Notes under the pieces: model-generated | What the model saw: the letters and a program-made list of their open reading frames with translations, nothing else | Database searches by the model: none | Told to the model about the DNA's origin: nothing | Part shown: piece by piece, positions 52,968 to 61,900 of the stretch | Layout: the number at the start of each line of letters is the position of its first letter | How positions within the stretch are numbered: the stretch's first letter is position 1 | NCBI RefSeq assembly: GCF_007751035.1 | Contig: NZ_CP036433.1 | Span: 4,755,001 to 4,819,000, forward strand | DNA: 64,000 nt | Source of the DNA: Lignipirellula cremea | Lineage (GTDB): Bacteria > Planctomycetota > Planctomycetia > Pirellulales > Pirellulaceae | Reading direction: 5' to 3' | Program-made: the position numbers and the translations under genes

Positions 52968-55900
52968 ATGCAACTCCCTTTCTGGTTTTGGACAAACACT
53001 CTCGGCAAACTGGGCCTCCGTTGGCGGAAAAAGCCTAATCCGGCCGCAGCACGCCGTCGCCGAACCATGCGGATCGAGCCGCTGGAAGAACGGCAGATGT
53101 TTGTCGCCGATGTGTATGTCAACGTGATGAGCGATCTCTATGAGGGCGGCAGCCCGGGCGAGTTTCAGTTCACACGTTCGGAAACCACCGGAGCGCTGAC
53201 GGTCGACTACGCGTTTGATACGGCCAGTACGGCGACGCCGCCGGCGAATGGAAGCGTCGTGTTCGCCGATGGAGTAGATACCGTCAGTCTGTATTTTAGC
53301 GGCGAAAGCGATAACCTTTTTGAAGGCGACGAATCGCTCATTCTTAACATCGAACCGGACGCCAGTTACGCGATCGGCAACGCCTCCGCGTGGATGACGA
53401 TCTACGACGACGAGATGTTGCCGACCGTCAACCTGGTCGATCCCAGCTTCACCCCGGCGGAAGATGCAGGCGAAGTTTCCTTCCAGGTCACGCTGGATAC
53501 CGCGAGCAGCTATGTCACCACCGTCAACTACCAGTTGCTGCCTGGTTCCGCAGACTCCAGCGACTTCAGCGACGCCGCTTCTCCCGTCACGGGCGTGCTG
53601 ACGTTTCAGCCTGGCGAGACGACCAAAGATATCCGGGTGGCGATCAACGACGATCTGATCGACGAAGACGAGGAGGGGTTCACGATCGAACTGGTCGGAG
53701 CCAGCGGGGCCACTATCAACAATAGCCAGTTAGCCGTGTCGATCACCGACAACGATGATGCGCCGCTGGTCTCAATCGCCGATGCGCCGTCGGCGACCGA
53801 AGGCGAAGTCGCCGAATTTGTCGTGACACTGAGCCAGGCCAGTTCCAAAACGATCACCGTCTACTACCAGCAGAATGATGGTACGGCGATCGGGTACGAA
53901 GGCGACTACTACGACAGCTCTGGCTACGGCATGCTGGTTTTCGATCCCGGTCAAACCAGCAAGACGATTCAGATTCAGGCCGATGACGACAGCTTGCCGG
54001 AATACACAGAGACTTTTTCCATCGAATTGACTTCCGCTGAGAACGCGACGATTGACACCAGCCAGGGCCGAAATCTGGGCGACGGGCAGATCGTCGATAA
54101 CGACGCTGATCGGCAGATCACTCTCAGCGCGACGGGCTCCGTCAATGAAAACGACGACGTCTTTACTGTCGATGTGCAACTCTCCGGTCCCAGTGCGCGA
54201 ACGGCGTCCGTGCATTACCGCACCAACGACGGTTCCGGCAGCGACAAGGCCGTCGCGGGTGACGATTTCATCGGCGTGAGCGACGGCTTGCTGCAGTTCG
54301 ATTCCCAGACCGACACGCAGACGATCTACATCAACATCAATACGGATGGCCTCTACGAAAACTCCGAAACGTTCACGATCACCCTCTTCAATGAAGACGG
54401 CGTCACCGTCCTCAATAACACGATGACGGTGACCCTTGTGAACAACGATCCGGCGCCGACGGCGAACCTGGTTGATTCCTACGTCACGGTTAGCGAAGGC
54501 CTGACGCAGAAGGTCTTCACCGTCACTCTCGACACGCCCAGCGCCCAGCCCACCACGGTCTACTACACGGTCAATCCTGGCGATACGGAGTCAGGCGATT
54601 TCACAGATCAGTCGCAGTCGCCGGGGACCATTACGTTTGCACCTTACCAGCAGTCGGCGGAGATCGTCCTGGACTTCGCCGCCGATGGCGTGGACGAAGA
54701 AGACGAGACTTTCACGATTGAATTGACCGGCTCCCCCGACGCATACATCGGCAACTCGCAGCTCCTGGTGACCATCACCGACGATGATAATGCGCCCGAG
54801 GTATCGATCGCGGACGCCACGCCTGTCAACGAAGGCGGGAACGCGTTGTTTGTGGTCACGCTCAGCCAGGCGAGTGAGAAGGTAGTCACGGTCAACTACA
54901 CGACCCAGTCCGGCTCGGCGCTGGAAGGTTCTGACTACGTCTACGCTACCGGCACGCTAGTCTTTAACCCTGGCGACCCGCTGACCCAGACGATCGAGGT
55001 GCAGACGCAGACCGATGGCATCGATGAACCTGACCAGCAGTTCTTCGTCACTCTGGAGACGACGGGCGACGGGACTGTCACCATTGACGACGGCCAGGGG
55101 CAAGGCACGATTGTCGATATTGATAGCAGCCCCACGGTCAGCATCTCCGGGCCGACTTCGGTTTCCGAGACCGACGGCTACCTTGAGTTCTACGTCACTC
55201 TCTCGCAGCCCAGCGAGTACGACATCGAAGTTACTTATGTGACCCAGATCGGCACTGCGGATGGCGATGATTTCACGATGGCCACCGGCGTGTTGACGTT
55301 TCTCGCCGATGAGTGGTCTCCGCAACTGCAGCAAATGGTGCAGATCGGCATCACCGATGACATGATCTTCGAGGAGGACGAGACTTTTGTGATCGCCCTC
55401 ACAAACGCCGACCACGCGACCATCCAAAACGGCCAACTGACGGTGACCATCCTCGACAACGAAACGCCGGCCGACATTTACGTGGCGGAGGAGGAATACA
55501 CCTACGCGGAAGTTGTCGACGAAGGCTCGTACGACTTTGGTTCGACCTTTGTCGGCGAACCGGTCGTGAGAACCTTCACCATCTATAACCACGGCGATGA
55601 CGACCTGGTGCTGGGCAACCTGGAACTTCCGGAGCAGTTCGAGCTGGTCGGCGATCCGCCAACGCCGATTAGCTCCTGGGGTTCCGCGCAGATTGTTGTC
55701 CGGTTCCTCGCGACAGAAGCGGGCGTTTACGACAGCCCCTTGGTTTTCACGACGAATGATCCCGACATCCCGTCGTTCAATTTCGACCTGAACGCCGAAG
55801 CGATTACCCCCTTTGCGGACCTGACGCTGCTGGACTCGGATGACTCAGAAATTGCGTCGGAGGGCAGTTATGATTTTGGCCCGATGATCGTCGGCCAAAC

Positions 55901-58900
55901 GCCTATCGAACACTTCTTTACGATTCGGAACGACGGCAACATCGATCTCAACCTGTCCAGCATGCGCTTGCCGGAAGGCTTTACGCTGGGCCTGGGGTAC
56001 GACACGATCGTCCCTCCTGGTGAATTCACCACATTCACCTTGCTCTTCACCCCGACCTGGACCGGCGCGTACGACGACCAGTTCCAGCTGGTCTCCAACG
56101 ACGACGACGGTGTTCCCTTCAAACTGCAGCTGACCGGTTCCGCCGTCGCCCTGCAGGATCTGCGACTGGTCCGCGACACGGGCGCCTACGACGACGATGG
56201 GATCACCACGCAGCCCGCCGTCTGGAGCACGGTCCTCGGCGATTTCGCTGGCGGATCGGCTCGCGTCGAAATTGACCACAACGGCGATGGGGTGGCCGAA
56301 AGTGTTATCGATATCGACGCAGAAGAACCCTGGTTCCAGTACGATCCGGCCGACACCGATCCCAGCTTCGCCGGCTTCATCGGCGGAGTCTCCCTCAACT
56401 ACCGCCTGGTGATGCTCGATGGCTCCGGCAATCCGACGGTCAGCGAAGAGGGATGGCGAAATTTTGGCTTTGAAATGGAGGAACTCCCGCCCGCCAGCGG
56501 CCTGCAGAACTTTGGCCTGCTGGTCGACGACGGGATCTACGACTACGACGGCGTTTCGACCCAGGACACGTTGACGGGCGTATTCGGCAGCGCGGATGCA
56601 ACGTCTTTCGCGGTTGTCGAGTTTGATTTTGATTCCGACGGTTCGGCCGACGACACGATTGTCGTGCGGAGCGGCGAGGCTTTCGAATACAATCCCGCAG
56701 GCTGGGGACTCGGCGAGCATTCCGTCCAGGCCCGCCTGCGGGAGTGGAGCTCCAATTACTCGGCGGAACTGGTCGGCGCATGGGAAGGCTTCTCGTTTAC
56801 CAAGAACCTTTTACCGCCAGAGATTGGCGATTTCGCCCCGCGCGACGTAGATCCAGAAAATCCTAACGGCGGGATCGCCTCGACCGTAGTCGCCGGCAGT
56901 CTGGCCGAGGGTACCTCGAAACCGGGGGGTGTCGAAGTCGAATTCGATTTTGATAACGACGGCGTTACAGACGCTACCACCTGGACCGACGAAGACGGCC
57001 GCTTTGAATACAATCCGGGCGTGTTGCCGGGAGGCGGCGTCGTGGTTCAGGTGCGCACCCGCGTCGAAGAGCAAGGCCTGTCGTTTGAAAGCGAATGGGT
57101 CATGGCCAATGTCAACTATAACCCCATCATCGCCACCGAGTTTGACGGCCTGGTCCTGGTGAACGACACGCAGGAAGGCGACGTCATCGGCACGACAACC
57201 GACCCCGAAATTGCAGGAAACCTGCTGGGGGAAGGGAATGACTGGGTCAAAATCGAAATCGATCTCGATGAGGACGGCATCGCTGACGACTTCTCCACCA
57301 GCGACGAAGAAGGGCATTTTTCCTACACGCCGATCCTTACCGCAGCGGGTTCCGTGACCCTGAGGGCGCGCAGCACCGTCTGGGACGATGTCAGCGGCGC
57401 GTGGCTGTACGGCCAATGGGCCGAAATCAGCTACGACTACGAGCTACCGCCCGCCGATCTGGTAGTCGTTTCCGACCTGGAACTGGTGTTCAACACAAGC
57501 ACCGAAGAAGGCGTCTTCACCACCACCGATCCGCTCCTCGCCGGCACACTGACCGATGACGGATCGACCGCCTACCTCACCGTGGAAATTGACTACGACG
57601 GCGACGCGCTGGCCGACGCCACGACCAAGGCGGACGCGCAAGGCAATTTTCGCCATCGGATGCAAGGCGTTGCGGCGGGAAGTACGACCGTTTCGGCGCG
57701 AGCCCGGGAATGGGACTACCGCACCCGGCAGTACGTCTTTGGCGAATGGACCGATCTGACCTTCACGCTGGAGGATGCTTCGCTAACGCCGCCTGGCGTT
57801 CAAAATCTGCATCTGGTGAGCGACTCGGGCAGTTCGGCGACCGACCTCGTTACGGCCAACGCTTTGCTGGCGGGCGATGTCGTCAATGAGAGGAACGTCG
57901 GCGGCCTTTACCTTGAGATCGACTACAACGGCGACGGCGACGTCGACAACTATGCGTTCCCGGAATTCGACGGTTCGTTCTTCCACGATCCCATCGCCCT
58001 GCCTTACGGCAGCGTCACGGTCAGCGTGCGCACGGCCTGGTGGGACGTCGGAACGTCCGCCTACGCCCGCAGCAGCTGGAGCGACCTCAGCTTTACCTAT
58101 GAGCAGCAGACGAACGTCGCCGCCCAGCTGGTTGAACTGAATCTGGCCGACGACGACGACGAAGACCTGGTCGGCACGAACCCGACCGTTAGCGGACGGA
58201 TCACCAACGAAGGCGAGCTGGCGGGCGTCACGATTGAGCTGGATCTCGACGACGACGGCGTGCTTGATCGCGTAACCACGACCAACTCCCGCGGCGAATT
58301 CGAGCATCGCCTCCATGGCCTGGCGCCGGGAACGATCACGGTCGCCGCCCGGGTGCGTGAGTTCGACGACGTCAACAAGCAGTTCCTGTACGGCTCCTGG
58401 CAGAGTTTGACCTTCACCTATACGGCGCCGGTTGACGCCCTTGCCGCGATCGATTCGCTGAGTTTTGACCTGGGTGAAGCCGGCTTTGTAGAAGCTTCCG
58501 ACGCCCAGGTGACGGGCGTTGTCAGCAACGACGGCGATCCCGCTGGACTGACCGTCGAGTTCGACCATGACGGCGACAACATCGTCGACGGCAGGGCGTA
58601 TACCGACGCTGAAGGCGGCTTTACCTATTCGCCGCAGGGACTCGCGGCCGGGACCCATACGCTCCGGGCGCGCGTGCAGGAATCGCTGGACAACGGCGGC
58701 ACGCAAACCAGCGGCTGGTCGTCCATCGAAATCACGCTCGTCGAGAACGGTACAGCTGCACCCGCGCAGACCAATCCCTCGATCGCCAATTTTCGGCTTG
58801 ATAGCGACACGGGCGCTTCGGCCACCGACGGCGCCACCAGCAACGCGACCGTCATGGGGTCGGTCGTGGGGCTCGATAACCTGTCGGGCGTCAGCATACT

Positions 58901-61900
58901 CCTGACCGGATCGGGCGTTTATGAAACGCTGGAAACCGACGCCTATGGCAACTTCAGCTATACGCCGACCGATCTCGACGAAGGCCGCGTTACCCTGCAG
59001 GCGCGAGTGCTACGCGCTGCCGATGCCGACGGACTGCCCGTCTCCGTAGCGCCGGCCTCCTTGAGTTTCGTTTACTCCAGCGATCCCGACGGCGCCGCCG
59101 CGCAGGCGATCGTGGATATCTTCGCACAATACGAGCTGGACTCCGACTCCGCGAAAGTGTCGCTCGAAGACGCCTATCAACTTGCGAATAACACCTATAA
59201 CGCGGCTCGGGATGCGATCTACGCCACGTACGACGGCGTCGTTGCTACGGCCAACGACACGCACAAGGCAGCGCTCGATTCGGCCTCCGCAGCGTTTGAC
59301 CAGGCCAAAGCGTCCGCCGACGCGGTGTTCACGAGCGCCATGTCGAGCGTCATGGGCGCGTTCACGACCAACCTCGCAAACTTCACCGGCGACGCCTCCA
59401 GTCACCAGCTCACGTCCGTCGAGTTCCCGCGTTCCCCTTCCGACAACTCCACCCCCAACCTGCCAGAAGACTCTCAGCCTGATCCGCCGCTGGAAAAGCC
59501 GGACTATGTGGGCGAGGCCTATGATCTGAGCAAAGATCCGCACTACCAGAAGCTGATCGCCGCCGCCTCGGCCGCCTATGAAAAAGAGATCGCGGCAGCC
59601 AACAAGGCTTACCAGGATGCGTTGACGGCAGCCAAGGAAAAACTGGCTACAGACAACCGTGCGACCCTGAATACCTACCAGACGGATCGCGACAACTGGC
59701 TCTCCGAGACCGCCGCGTTAGAAACATCCTTCGCCTCCGACGTGAACCCTTATCAAGCGAAGGCCGCACTTGATCAAGATCTCAAAAAGGCTAGAGATGA
59801 CTACAATACTGCCGTCGTAGAGATTAAAAGCAATTTTGAAACCCTGGCGGGCAATCTTCCCAATTATCACGTGCAGCCGATTGTCGCGGCCGAACTGGTG
59901 TTTTTTGAGGAAGTCGCTGTCGCGGAAGGCTCCTGGCTTTTGTATTTGGCCGGATTCCCCGACACGGCGAGCACCGCCTACGCCGAACGCGAGAGCGACT
60001 ACTACGCTGCTCTCGCCGCCGCGCATGAGCACAGGGCCTCCGCCTACATCGAGAAACTATTCGGCACGGCCGACGCGGCGCAGATCGCCTTCGGCGATTG
60101 GGATGCGGGAGCCGATTTTGGGACCAAAGGCGCCATTTCGTATCTGGAGGCCGTTCGCGACAGCAAACTGGCCAAAGCCCTCCACGCACGGCAAAAGGCC
60201 GAGGCGGAGGCGACGCTTAAATTTGAAGAGACGATGGCTCAGCGGAAACGGGACCTCAACACCCTGCGGATCGACAACCAGTTCTATACCCGAACGGGAG
60301 ACGACGGAACTGGTACGCCGCGAACAGGCCCGACCGCGCTGGGGCTGGCAGGCCTGGAGGAAAAATACGCCAACGATCTGGCCGAGAACCAGCTTGCCTA
60401 TCGTAACACTCTGGCCGCCAAGGCGGAGATCCACTCGCTGGCGTACGCAACCCAGGAGCGGGCCTACGACCTCAAAATGGCGGAAGCGAAGGTTTCCGCG
60501 CTGGCCGCCAAAGACACGGCCGAGAACACGCTCTGGTCCGCGTATCAGCTGGAACTGGCGAACAGCCAGCTCGAACGCCAGCAGAACCTGGCAGCGCCCC
60601 AGCAGCAGCATGCAGTCGACGATGCCGCCGTGGACCTGGCAGAAGCCGAAGACGTCGCCACACGCCTCCGCGCCGCCAGCCAGAAAAAGGCCGAAGCCGC
60701 CCGGCTCCAGGCAATCGCCGAGGCAGCCGCCCTCAAGGTCTATGATACGGACGCAAACGACGCGCTTTTTCATCGGGAAGGAGCGAACGCACGAAACTGG
60801 GAGAGCCAGCAAGCCGATCGCTCAGAAGCAGACATGGACTTCGCGGTCAGTCAAGCTGAAGCCGCGGGCCGTCGCGACCTGAAAACGGTCGTGGCGAATC
60901 GAGATCAGGCCAAAGGAAACCTGGTGGTCCAGGTCAAAGAGATTGAGCAAGAGGCCCTCTCAATTTACGGCTTTGCCAGGCCCTACCTGGTCCCCAACAC
61001 GGCGTGGGGGTATTCGGCCGCCTTCACCAGCTATAACGCCGTCAACTACTTCAGCCACGCCGAACTTTACGCCAATCCCTACCGCGTCGAAAATCCCCTG
61101 GTCGAATACGACAGCTTTGACGTCACCGCGATCTCTGTCGACTACTATGCTGCGGTGATCAACGCCAATTACGCCTTTGACAGCGAAGTCATCGACGCGC
61201 GCGATGTTTACGCTGAAGCCAAGAATAACGTCGCCGCCGAATACCAGACCGATTATCTCGACGCCGAGCTGGACTGGAAGCATGAGATTGCCAGCGCCCA
61301 TGGCGCCTACGAATCCGACTCAGCGAAGGCCGCCGCCGATTATGCCTATGCAGTAGCTGCCGAACAACGCGCGGTTGCGAAAAGCCTGGCCGCCCTGGAA
61401 AAGACCTGGTGGGAACAAATCTCCGCTGCCGACGCCACACTCTACCAGGCGTCCGCAACGGAGGCCCGCCTGCTGGCGATCGCGCAGGCCGAAGCGCAGC
61501 AAACTTTCCAGACCGGCGTCGCCGCTGATTACTATCAGCAGATCTACGATTGGGACCAGTCGCTCGACACGCTCTGGTCAAGCTATGTGCTCGCCGTGGC
61601 CGACGCTGAACGGACGCGCATCGGCACCATCACCGGAGCCAACGTCGTCTACGCCGGCTCTGCGGGAACCGCCAACATCACCTGGACGAGCTCCACCTCC
61701 AGCGCGGAAGGAACGTACTCCGTCGGACTCGCCCAGGCGGAATTCGATTACCTGAAGGATATGGAAGAGCATTGGGTGACCGAAGCCGATGACCTGCTCG
61801 CCGCCCAGAAAACCTACGCCGAGACCATCGCGACAAAAATCACCCTGCACGACCTGGCCGTTCTGGCCGAAAACCACACCTGGCAGACCGCCCTGATCGC

